This document shows, one piece after another, positions 7,021-13,676 of a stretch of 32,183 nucleotides of DNA. This DNA is from Chloroflexota bacterium (lineage in GTDB: Bacteria; Chloroflexota; UBA6077; FW602-bin22; CADDYW01): NCBI GenBank assembly GCA_019690095.1, contig JADGGD010000018.1:1-32183 (forward strand), written 5' to 3'. Made by a program: the position numbers and the translations under genes. Within the stretch, counting starts at the first letter, position 1, and each line of letters opens with the position of its first letter. The notes beneath the pieces were generated by a model that did not search any database, was not told the origin of the DNA, and saw only the letters and a list, made by a program, of their open reading frames with translations.

Positions 7021-7127
7021 GGAAAAGCGGACATGTCCTCTTTTGTCCTCTTTTTGTCCCCCTTTATAAAAGGGGACAAAAAGGTCCCCTTTTATAAAGG
7101 GGTGTCCGCTTTTTTATCCGCTTTTCC
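7021..7127. repeat. Nested inverted repeats, candidate replication origin
   Basis: This AT/GC-striped noncoding stretch holds several nested inverted repeats. Outer arms are GGAAAAGCGGA (7021-7031) and TCCGCTTTTCC (7117-7127). GCGGACA (7027-7033) pairs with TGTCCGC (7103-7109). TTTTTGTCCCC (7051-7061) pairs with GGGGACAAAAA (7072-7082). CCCC-N9-GGGG (7086-7102) is a near reverse complement of 7058-7075. TTTATAAA cores sit in both inner hairpins. TTTTGTCC is repeated. Its place directly after the helicase gene suggests an origin; a structured RNA or a terminator cluster is the alternative. Confidence 0.55.
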
Positions 7128-7163
7128 GGGGACAGTGATCATCGGTCGCTCCAGGAGGATGCG

Positions 7164-7352
7164 GTGGAGTGGATCTCGTTCCTACTCGGATTCCTGACGG
7201 CGTTCCTGGTGTCGGGGATGGGGATCACGGTCCTCGCCTGGCGCGCGTTCGCCGCGGTTGATGCGGCACACACGGAGGACGTCCGCGCGCCGCGCGTGCT
7301 CCGTGAGGCAGAGGAGGTGGTGCGTTGTGCGGAGGGAAGACACAATGACTGA
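7164..7352 (+). CDS. Small membrane protein
   Basis: A 62-residue protein starting at GTG 7164 behind AGGAGG. Residues 3-31 form one strongly hydrophobic segment (LLGFLTAFLVSGMGITVLAW). The rest is a charged cytoplasmic or periplasmic tail. No family recognised. It is the first gene after the origin-like region and overlaps the next gene by 8 nt. Confidence 0.55.
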   Translation: MEWISFLLGFLTAFLVSGMGITVLAWRAFAAVDAAHTEDVRAPRVLREAEEVVRCAEGRHND

Positions 7353-7914
7353 ATCTCTCCCTTCGTATATCCGCGCCCAACACGGTTTGGGCGCCCACAT
7401 CTACGTTCATGCTCTCGATGGCGGGACGTATCTGATCAGCGATGGAATGATTGCACGGCAGCTGCCGTGCAATCATCCGATCCTCGGCGATCAAGCGCTG
7501 TTTCCGCGCCTTCCTCTGCCTGGGCGCTGTCTCGTTTACCGCACGGAATCCGAACCGCGGGAGGCGGGCTCGCGCCTGATCGAGATCTGGAACGACCAGA
7601 GTCGGTCGATCTCGCTGACGCGGACACCTGTCCTCTACGAGGTTGCCGAGGATTGTCTCTGTCGCATTTTTGTCGGCGGTGGCGTCTATCGTGTTCTCGT
7701 TCAGGAACGGTTTCTTTCGATTCTGACGGAGGGGAAGCCAGATTCTATTCGCTACAGTCTCCGCGGGTCGATCGTCTACCTGGCGCACGATGACCAGACG
7801 ATTGGACTGGTCATGCCGTTGGACGGGAGCGTCTGGGCGAAAGCCCGCCAGGTGTTCGTCGATCTCAGTGGAGGACAGACCGCGGCCAGGGAGGAGGCTG
7901 GTCTTGCGTCGTGA
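7345..7914 (+). CDS. Hypothetical protein
   Basis: A 189-residue protein from ATG 7345, overlapping the previous gene. It appears all-beta, with alternating hydrophobic strands (HIYVHALDGGTYLISDGMIA, FVGGGVYRVLVQERF) and a closing helix. No catalytic motif or named family recognised. It lies between the replication module and the packaging genes, and its end overlaps the next TTG start. Confidence 0.55.
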   Translation: MTESLPSYIRAQHGLGAHIYVHALDGGTYLISDGMIARQLPCNHPILGDQALFPRLPLPGRCLVYRTESEPREAGSRLIEIWNDQSRSISLTRTPVLYEVAEDCLCRIFVGGGVYRVLVQERFLSILTEGKPDSIRYSLRGSIVYLAHDDQTIGLVMPLDGSVWAKARQVFVDLSGGQTAAREEAGLAS

Positions 7915-8185
7915 ACAGCGACGGCGATGGCGAGAGCTCGCGGCAGAGATGCATGCGCGTGATGGTGTCCACCTGTGGAACCTCTGCGCTCTGTGTCGTT
8001 ACCGATCGTGGGATGAGCAGGGTGATCTGTACTGTGCCCACCCGCTCGCGGCAGCGCGGAATGATCCAGATTACCTGCTCCCTGGAGCTGACTGCTGGGG
8101 GTTTCGACTATCTCGGATGTTTGAGCCGCGAGCGGTGCGCGAGGCGGAGGAGATCGCGGCGTCGCGGATGGGGAGAGAGCCATGA
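7904..8185 (+). CDS. Cys-rich small protein
   Basis: A 93-residue protein. I place the start at TTG 7904 because GGGAGGAGG lies just upstream and it gives an 11-nt overlap with the previous gene. A basic N-terminus (LRREQRRRWRELAAEMHARD) precedes four cysteines, CALC (about 30-33), YC and DCWGF, a spacing that could bind a metal. No family recognised. The end overlaps the next ATG (ATGA). Confidence 0.5.
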   Translation: MRREQRRRWRELAAEMHARDGVHLWNLCALCRYRSWDEQGDLYCAHPLAAARNDPDYLLPGADCWGFRLSRMFEPRAVREAEEIAASRMGREP

Positions 8186-8397
8186 GGGGAGTGAACGTGC
8201 ACGGGACGGAGGCGACGAAGCTGTGCCGCGGGTGCGGCCGCGTCCTGCCGCTGGACGCGTTCTATCCGAATCACGTCGCGGGCGGTGTGTACGCGCGGTG
8301 CAAGGAGTGCTCACGCGCGGCGGCGGCGCGCTATCGGGCGGAGTGGAAGGCACGAGTGCAAGGCAGGAGAGGTGACCACAATCATCGTCATTCGTGA
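8182..8397 (+). CDS. Phage zinc-ribbon protein (two CxxC)
   Basis: A 71-residue protein with two knuckles: KLCRGCGRVLPLDAFYPN, then YARCKECSRAAAARYR. This arrangement (C-x2-C, the L-x2-FY segment, about 20 residues, C-x2-C) is common in small phage zinc proteins and as the N-terminal part of some HNH endonucleases. No HNH domain follows here. A DNA or RNA adaptor role is likely but unproven. Coupled to the previous gene by ATGA. Confidence 0.65.
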   Translation: MRGVNVHGTEATKLCRGCGRVLPLDAFYPNHVAGGVYARCKECSRAAAARYRAEWKARVQGRRGDHNHRHS

Positions 8398-8584
8398 AGT
8401 CGGGGAGCGATACTGGCAGGTTGCCGTCGTGAATCCTGATCAGAGCGGGACGGGCTACGGAGTCTTCCCGACACGCGAAGCGGCTGAAGTCGAACGCGAC
8501 CTGATCCTGCTCCGGCGAGCGGCTCAGGCCCGCGCTGAGGGGCAGGCTCCTGACCCCCGGGCCGCAGGGAAAAACCAAAATTGA
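8372..8584 (+). CDS. Small hypothetical protein
   Basis: A 70-residue protein starting at GTG 8372, overlapping the previous gene by 26 nt. It begins with beta strands (TIIVIREVGERYWQVAVVN), then a GYGVFPTREAAEVERD segment as in small DUF2188-like domains, and ends in a low-complexity helix. The assignment is weak. The left arm of the inverted repeat at 8551-8634 lies in its last codons. It is the last gene before the late-operon control region. Confidence 0.45.
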   Translation: MTTIIVIREVGERYWQVAVVNPDQSGTGYGVFPTREAAEVERDLILLRRAAQARAEGQAPDPRAAGKNQN

Positions 8585-8634
8585 ACAGAACGCCTCTGCC
8601 CGCTTGTGGGGTGATGCCTGCGGCCCGGGGATCA
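8551..8634. repeat. Large inverted repeat, candidate pac/cos element
   Basis: Arms of 14 identical bases, CCCCGGGCCGCAGG (8555-8568) and its complement (8617-8630), extend to 18 with one mismatch and flank 48 nt. The left arm is in the end of the small gene 8372-8584. A second inverted repeat, TGCGGGCGGC/GCCGCCCGCA (8706-8715/8730-8739), follows. Both lie just upstream of the terminase genes, where headful or cohesive-end start sites often occur. Confidence 0.5.
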
Positions 8635-8756
8635 CGAGCACACGCCAGACATGGGAGGCCTCCGCGTTCGATGGCTCGCACCCGGCGATGCACCAACGCT
8701 GCCGTTGCGGGCGGCTCGTGCAACCCTCGGCCGCCCGCATGTTCTCGAGAGTGTGG

Positions 8757-8762
8757 TAGAAT
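8757..8762 (+). promoter_or_regulatory. Late promoter A (extended -10)
   Basis: TAGAAT is preceded by TGG, giving an extended -10 (TGn). No good -35 is present at 16-18 bp, where the GC-rich hairpin 8706-8739 ends. Transcription would enter the hairpin/terminator leader at 8774-8819 after about 7-10 nt. Confidence 0.5.
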
Positions 8763-8773
8763 GGCTGGTGATC

Positions 8774-8819
8774 GCGCGGCTTTCTCTGCCGCCAGCTACA
8801 GCATGCTGGCGGCTTTTTT
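8774..8819 (+). promoter_or_regulatory. Attenuator-like leader A with terminator
   Basis: GCGGC (8776-8780) can pair with GCCGC (8788-8792). The same GCCGCCAGC (8788-8796) can instead pair with GCTGGCGGC (8805-8813), which is followed by TTTTTT (8814-8819) and makes a textbook terminator. The two structures exclude each other. A near-copy with the same arms but different loops stands at 16549-16603 before the capsid operon. Confidence 0.65.
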
Positions 8820-8831
8820 GTTGAGGATCAC

Positions 8832-9047
8832 GTGGAGCTGATTCGCTGTCCGTCCTGTCGGACGGTGCTCGGGGCGCTCGTGGCGGGCGAGTCGATCATC
8901 CGGCACCGCCGGCGGGAGTGGGTGGGACGCGTCTACTCGATCCGCTGCGAGAAGTGCGGCGCGGTGTGGCGGCCTGAACGTGTAGAGACTGAACGTGGGA
9001 CGAGTCAAGGCAACGAAGACCGAACTTCGACGGCTGCGCGTGGCTGA
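8832..9047 (+). CDS. Com-like zinc ribbon protein
   Basis: A 71-residue protein from GTG 8832, the first gene after leader A. It has two CxxC knuckles, CPSC (6-9) and CEKCG (39-43), separated by an Arg-rich segment (RHRRREWVGR). This resembles Com-type zinc-ribbon proteins of Mu-like and other phages, which bind RNA or DNA. The tail overlaps the terminase small subunit gene. The exact role here is unknown; regulation of the downstream genes is possible. Confidence 0.6.
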   Translation: MELIRCPSCRTVLGALVAGESIIRHRRREWVGRVYSIRCEKCGAVWRPERVETERGTSQGNEDRTSTAARG

Positions 9048-9405
9048 ACTCATGCTGGCCCGTCCGGGCATCAGTATCCGAGCGCTGGCGCGTGAGGTCG
9101 GCTGCTCAATCGGAACAGCGCACAACGATGCGGCTGCCATCCGCGCTGAATGGGCTGCTCGGCGCTCCGCGCTCTACGAGTCTCGCGCAGCCGAGGACCT
9201 GCGGCGCACCGACGAGGCGATCTCTGCCCTGTGGCCGCAAGTCGTCGCGGGCAAGGGCTGGGCGGTGGATCGTCTCGTCGCGCTCCTGACTTACCGGGCA
9301 AAGGTGCTCGGTCTGGAGACGCAGAAGACCGAGCTCGACATCGGCGAGGTGCTGGCGTCGTATCTCAGCCGACTCGCGGAGGGCGGCGATGCTCCTGCTC
9401 CGTGA
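8995..9405 (+). CDS. terS: Terminase small subunit
   Basis: A 136-residue protein with an N-terminal helix-turn-helix (RVAELMLARPGISIRALARE, VGCSIGTAHND) and a helical oligomerisation region. This is the form expected for a TerS that recognises the packaging site. It is followed at once by the large subunit (17-nt overlap). The start is taken at GTG 8995; an internal ATG at 9051 would remove the basic N-terminus, so it is less likely. Sequence resemblance is modest, but the gene order is decisive. Confidence 0.75.
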   Translation: MGRVKATKTELRRLRVAELMLARPGISIRALAREVGCSIGTAHNDAAAIRAEWAARRSALYESRAAEDLRRTDEAISALWPQVVAGKGWAVDRLVALLTYRAKVLGLETQKTELDIGEVLASYLSRLAEGGDAPAP

Positions 9406-10681
9406 CCGCACGGCGGAGATTCTGAGCCAGGCGGCCCGTGACGCCGGCGACGTGCTGGCGTTCTGCCATCGCTGGCTCGGTTGGGAGCCGCACGACGGCC
9501 AGCGGCGCTGGCTCACCGCGCCGCCCCGCAGCACGGCTGTACTGGTCACAGGTCGTCGTTGGGGGAAATCCGAGGTGGCGGCGGTCCAGGCACTGCGCTA
9601 CGCCGTGACGCATCCGAAGTCGCGCCAGGGCATCGTCTCCGTCACCCTCGACCAGGCACGGCTCTCCTTCGACGTGGCGCTGATGTTCTGCCAGCGCGAG
9701 CCGCTGCTGCGCATCCTGGTCGAGCGGGTGAAGGAAACACCCTTCCCGACACTGCGCTTCAAACACGGCAGCGAGATCACGGTGCGCACGGCTGCCCGCG
9801 AGGGAATCTACCTGCGGGGGCACAAGTTTGACCGCGTCATTGTGGACGAGGCGGACTATCTCTCCGAGGCGCTGATCGACAACGTGGTGCGGATGACGCT
9901 CGCCGACGTGGGCGGCCAGCTCGTGCTCATCTCGACGCCGCGGGCGCGCAGGGGACTGGTGTACCGTGAGCTGCAGCGCGGGCTCGCCGGCGACCCGACC
10001 GTGTACGCGCAGACCGGCCCGACCTGGGAAAACCCCAACGTCGACCACGACTACATCCGCTCGCTCAGGGACCGCATGACGGCCTCGGCCTGGCAGCGGG
10101 AGGTGGAGGGCGTCTACGCCGACGACGACGCGGCGGTGTTCGGCTGGCAGCACATCCAGGCCGCGTACGAGGAAAGCACCTGGGCGCTACCGCTCCCGCC
10201 TGATCCGCGGCGACGGTGGGTAGCTGGCTGGGACCTGGCAAAGAGCGAGGATCACACGGTGGGCATTGTCCTCGATGCGACCGAGAAGCCCTACCGGCTC
10301 GCCCACTTCGAGCGGTTTCAGCGCCAGCCGTGGCCGGTGGTGGCAGCCCGTATCCGCGAGCTGCACCGGCGGTACGCCTGCCACCAGACGCTGATCGACG
10401 CGACGGGCGTTGGCGATGCGGTGCTGGACGAGGTGCGGGACGTGGCACAGGGCTTCGTGTTCACCCAGCGCTCGAAGCTCGATCTGCTGACGAATCTCCA
10501 GGTGGCGCTGGAGAAGCGAGAGGTGCGGTTCCCGTTCGTGCGCGAGCTGGTGGATGAGCTGCAGGGCTATGCGTTCGAGGATGCAAAGCTCTCGACAGAC
10601 TGTGTGATGGCGCTGGCGCTCGCGGTCTGGGCGGCGGGACCGCGCGGGCGGGTGGAGTTTGCCCCGAGCATCTGGGCTTAG
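9389..10681 (+). CDS. terL: Terminase large subunit
   Basis: A 430-residue packaging motor. The ATPase half shows Walker A TGRRWGKS (54-61), Walker B RVIVDEAD (149-156) and coupling motif LVLISTPRA (178-186). The RNase H-like nuclease half has acidic residues at D282 (GWDLAKSEDHT), D337 (LIDATGVGDAV) and D404 (LSTDCVMALA). It docks on the portal, translocates DNA into the prohead and cuts concatemers. The length is typical and no interruption is seen. It overlaps terS. Confidence 0.95.
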   Translation: MLLLRDRTAEILSQAARDAGDVLAFCHRWLGWEPHDGQRRWLTAPPRSTAVLVTGRRWGKSEVAAVQALRYAVTHPKSRQGIVSVTLDQARLSFDVALMFCQREPLLRILVERVKETPFPTLRFKHGSEITVRTAAREGIYLRGHKFDRVIVDEADYLSEALIDNVVRMTLADVGGQLVLISTPRARRGLVYRELQRGLAGDPTVYAQTGPTWENPNVDHDYIRSLRDRMTASAWQREVEGVYADDDAAVFGWQHIQAAYEESTWALPLPPDPRRRWVAGWDLAKSEDHTVGIVLDATEKPYRLAHFERFQRQPWPVVAARIRELHRRYACHQTLIDATGVGDAVLDEVRDVAQGFVFTQRSKLDLLTNLQVALEKREVRFPFVRELVDELQGYAFEDAKLSTDCVMALALAVWAAGPRGRVEFAPSIWA

Positions 10682-10694
10682 GAGGGCAGGATCA

Positions 10695-11114
10695 ATGACG
10701 CCTGACAATCGCTCACTGAGGCGACTGGAGTGGCGCTGCCAGTGCGGTACGGTGCTGGCCGTTGAAACGAATAATAGTCTTCATGATGGCGACCTACTAT
10801 TACTGATCAGGCTCCACGCCAACGGGTGTGCAGACGCAAGGCGGTGGACAGAGATAGTTGATGCGGAGGCTGTAAAGGATAGAGAGTACAGGAAGCGGGC
10901 GGAGGCTCTGGCGGCAATGGTACGGGTCCCGAACCGGAGCCAGTTTGCCAGGTTCCTGTATGAGATTCGTGCCGAGTCTCTGGAGCAAGCGCGCGACTAT
11001 CTCGCGCAACACTCGTACCTCGACATACGAGAGGTCATGAGACGCGAATCTGGCTTCGGGCCGCGCGTTGTCATAGCCTGGCGCCAGGCCATCGGGCTGG
11101 ATGGAGGTGGATGA
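10695..11114 (+). CDS. Probable moron between terL and portal
   Basis: A 139-residue protein of unknown function. It starts with WRCQCGTVLAVE and then HANGCAD, a possible degenerate zinc site, followed by long helices (YRKRAEALAAMVRVPNRSQF). Codon use differs sharply from its neighbours: many A/T-ending codons (for example cta-cta-tta, ata, aat-aat) where terL and portal are almost all G/C-ending. That and its place inside the packaging module mark it as a recently acquired cargo gene. It overlaps the portal start (ATGA). Confidence 0.6.
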   Translation: MTPDNRSLRRLEWRCQCGTVLAVETNNSLHDGDLLLLIRLHANGCADARRWTEIVDAEAVKDREYRKRAEALAAMVRVPNRSQFARFLYEIRAESLEQARDYLAQHSYLDIREVMRRESGFGPRVVIAWRQAIGLDGGG

Positions 11115-12463
11115 TGGCACTCTTCGGATTGTTTGGCGGCACGGCGAACGGCTCGGCCAATCCGGTGATGCTGAACCTCTACGAGCTGGCGGCGGCAGAC
11201 GAGATCGCCCGCGCGAACCGCATCGCGCAGCGCTGGCGCGCCTACCACGGCCAGCACCCCAAGCCCCTCCGGGTGCGCCAGGGCCAGCCGGACGACAACG
11301 TCATCGTCAACTACGCGCGGGTGATTGTGGACAAGGGTGTCTCGTTCCTGTTCGGCCAGGACCTGCGCTTCGAGCTCGACGAGACGACCGAGACGGAGGC
11401 CGAGCAGTGGCTGGAGGCGTGCTGGCAAGCCAACCGCAAGATGACGCTGTTGCAAAAACTGGCGTTGAACGGCGCGATCGCGGGGCACGCGTTCGTGAAG
11501 ATCGTCCCTGGCCAGCCCTACCCGCGCCTGGTGGTGTTGGACCCCGCGACCGTCTCGGTGACGTGGGAGCCCGACGACATCGAGCAGGTGGTCGGCTACC
11601 GCATCCAGTACCCGGCTCTCGACCCGCAGACCGGCAAGCCGATCACGGTGCGCCAGCTCATCGAGCGAGACGGCACGCAGTGGCGCATCACTGACCAGCG
11701 CAGCAGCGCGGACAGCACGGTGTGGCAGACGGTCTCCGAGAGTGTCTGGCCCTACGCCTGGCCACCGATCGTGGACTGCCAGAACCTCCCGTGCCCCAAC
11801 GAGTACTGGGGGATCTCGGATCTCGAAGACGACCTGCTCGCGCTGAACAGCGCGATCAACTTCGTGCTCAGCAACCTGGCGCGCATCATTCGCTTCCACG
11901 CGCACCCGAAGACGTGGGGGCGCGGGTTCAGCGCGAACCAGCTCAACATCGCGGTGGACGAGACGATCGTGCTGCCGTCGCCCGACGCCGAGCTCCGCAA
12001 CCTGGAGATGCAGTCCGACCTGGCATCCAGCATTGCGCTCTACCAGCGGCTGCGCGAGGCGCTTCACGAGATCAGCCGGGTGCCCGAGGTTGCGACCGGC
12101 AAACTGGAGAACGCTGGCTCGCTCTCAGGGGTGGCGCTGCAGATCCTGTACCAGCCGCTGCTGGAGAAGACGGAGACGAAGCGGCGCACGTATGGCGACC
12201 TCCTGGTGGAGCTGAACCGCCGCCTCCTCGCCCTCGGCGGATTCGGCGAGGAGAACCACACGGTGCTTCACTGGCCTGAGCTTTTGCCGGACGACCCGCT
12301 CCAGGAGCGGCAGGCAGCACTGCTGGACCAGCAGCTCGGCGTGTCGCAGGACACCATCCTCCAACGGCTCGGGTTCGACCCCGACCTGGAGCGCCAGAAA
12401 CGCGAGGGGGCGAGCGCGCAGCTGGGCGAGCAGCTGCTCGGCGCGTTCGAGCGGGGGCAGTAG
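11111..12463 (+). CDS. Portal protein (SPP1 gp6-like)
   Basis: A 450-residue portal of the SPP1 gp6 type. Typical segments are RVRQGQPDDNVIVNYARVIV and KGVSFLFGQDL near the N-terminus, LVVLDPATVSVTWEPDDIEQ in the wing, EYWGISDLEDDLLALNSAIN before the stem, and VATGKLENAGSLSGVALQIL toward the crown. It forms the dodecameric channel where TerL docks and the connector binds. The start is ATG 11111, or ATG 11114 one codon later. It lies downstream of terL as expected. Confidence 0.93.
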   Translation: MMALFGLFGGTANGSANPVMLNLYELAAADEIARANRIAQRWRAYHGQHPKPLRVRQGQPDDNVIVNYARVIVDKGVSFLFGQDLRFELDETTETEAEQWLEACWQANRKMTLLQKLALNGAIAGHAFVKIVPGQPYPRLVVLDPATVSVTWEPDDIEQVVGYRIQYPALDPQTGKPITVRQLIERDGTQWRITDQRSSADSTVWQTVSESVWPYAWPPIVDCQNLPCPNEYWGISDLEDDLLALNSAINFVLSNLARIIRFHAHPKTWGRGFSANQLNIAVDETIVLPSPDAELRNLEMQSDLASSIALYQRLREALHEISRVPEVATGKLENAGSLSGVALQILYQPLLEKTETKRRTYGDLLVELNRRLLALGGFGEENHTVLHWPELLPDDPLQERQAALLDQQLGVSQDTILQRLGFDPDLERQKREGASAQLGEQLLGAFERGQ

Positions 12464-12466
12464 GCG

Positions 12467-12835
12467 ATGGCGGTGCAGACGCAAGCGGCGAGATTGACCG
12501 CGACCCTCCCGCTGCCGCCGAGTGTCAATCATCTCTATGCGCGCTTCGCCGATCGCGTCGTCCTCACCGATGCCGGGCTCGCTTACCACGACGAGGTGGC
12601 AGTGACGTTGCGTGGTCAGACCGTGCCGCCGGATGTGCGTTTCCGAGTGACGATCCATCTCCACTTCCCGGACCGGCGCCGGCGCGACCTGGACAACGCG
12701 CTCAAGCTGCTGCTCGACGCCGTCTCCCGCGCGCTCGGCTTCGACGACAGCCGCATCGATGAGCTGCACGTCTATCGCGCGCTCGATCGCCAGTGCCCCC
12801 GCGCTGAGGTGCTGCTGACCTGGAGCGCACGTTGA
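12467..12835 (+). CDS. rusA: RusA-like Holliday junction resolvase
   Basis: A 122-residue protein with the RusA fold pattern: PLPPSVNHLY near the N-terminus, LTDAGLAYHDEV, then the metal-binding RRRDLDNALKLLLDA (D74, D76, D84) and GFDDSRIDELHV (D93, D94). RusA dimers cut Holliday junctions and branched DNA; here it could resolve recombination intermediates before packaging. Its position among head genes, between portal and the ParB-like gene, is unusual because RusA normally sits with early genes. It starts 4 nt after the portal stop. Confidence 0.88.
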   Translation: MAVQTQAARLTATLPLPPSVNHLYARFADRVVLTDAGLAYHDEVAVTLRGQTVPPDVRFRVTIHLHFPDRRRRDLDNALKLLLDAVSRALGFDDSRIDELHVYRALDRQCPRAEVLLTWSAR

Positions 12836-12866
12836 GTGACCCTGCAAACGCTCGTGAGGTGATGTG

Positions 12867-13667
12867 ATGCTACCACAGGTGCAACAAGACCCATATCGCG
12901 ACACGCTCGATGACGATGTGCCAGTCAGTTCCATGTTTGCTGACCCGTCGTATTCGCGGCCGGTCGACCAGCAGTTTGTGCGGCGCCTGGCTCGCGATTG
13001 GGACCCAGCGAAGGCGGGTGTCGTGTACCTGAGCCTCCGAACTGATGGACGGTATGCGATCATCGATGGCTGCCATCGTGTGGCTGCGTGCCGGCTCGCG
13101 CTGGGCGACACTGCTGTGCTCCCAGCGCGGGTGTTCATTGATCTGACGCCTGCGCAGGAGGCGGAGCTCTGGGATGCGTTCAACCGCTATCGCCGTCGGC
13201 CGCGGCAGATTGACACATTTCGTGCGCGGCTGATTGCGGGTGACAAGGTGGCGACGAGCATCGCCGGGGCCGTCGCGCGTGCTGGCCTCAAGCTGGAGCT
13301 GACCGGTCGGCAGCACGGCGCCTCAATCGTTGCGATCACCGCGCTTGAGAGTGCGTATCGCCGGCTCGGAGATCACGGCCTGACTGTGGTGCTCGGCATC
13401 CTGCGAGAGGCATTTGACGACGATGAGCGCGGATATCAGGCGCCGGCGATTGACGGTCTGTCCATGATCATCAGCCGCTATGGCAACAGTATCAACCGCG
13501 ACCGCCTGATTGATACCCTGCGTCGTCTCGGACCAACTCGGCTGCTGCGCCTGGCACACGAGTACCGTGCAGTCCACCTCGGTATGCCAGTCGCCGGCGC
13601 GTGGGCGCGTGTGGTCGTCATGCAGTATAACCGTGGCCTCCGGTCATCGGCACTTCCAGACTGGTGA
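12867..13667 (+). CDS. ParB/Srx-fold protein (DUF6551-like)
   Basis: A 266-residue protein. Residues about 15-110 match ParB-type domains: VDQQFVRRLARDWDPAKAG, then YAIIDGCHRVAACRLA (the substrate-binding GxHR-like motif) and LPARVFIDLTPAQEAELWDAF. The helical C-terminal 150 residues are typical of stand-alone DUF6551-like proteins of phages. ParB/Srx folds bind nucleotides and some are nucleases. The function in this head-gene position is unknown. I take ATG 12867, with GAGGTGAT just upstream, over GTG 12864. Codon use is less G/C-biased than portal, hinting at acquisition. Confidence 0.75.
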   Translation: MLPQVQQDPYRDTLDDDVPVSSMFADPSYSRPVDQQFVRRLARDWDPAKAGVVYLSLRTDGRYAIIDGCHRVAACRLALGDTAVLPARVFIDLTPAQEAELWDAFNRYRRRPRQIDTFRARLIAGDKVATSIAGAVARAGLKLELTGRQHGASIVAITALESAYRRLGDHGLTVVLGILREAFDDDERGYQAPAIDGLSMIISRYGNSINRDRLIDTLRRLGPTRLLRLAHEYRAVHLGMPVAGAWARVVVMQYNRGLRSSALPDW

Positions 13668-13676
13668 CCGGACCCC

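Noticed and set aside
8581-8841. 86-codon rightward frame across the pac-like and leader A region
   Set aside because: It runs through the inverted repeats, promoter and terminator, has no ribosome-binding site and has an Arg/Pro-rich product typical of GC-rich noise.
10997-12067. 356-codon minus-strand open frame across the portal gene
   Set aside because: The product is Arg/Val/Asp/His-biased with no recognisable domain, and the sense portal gene is unambiguous.
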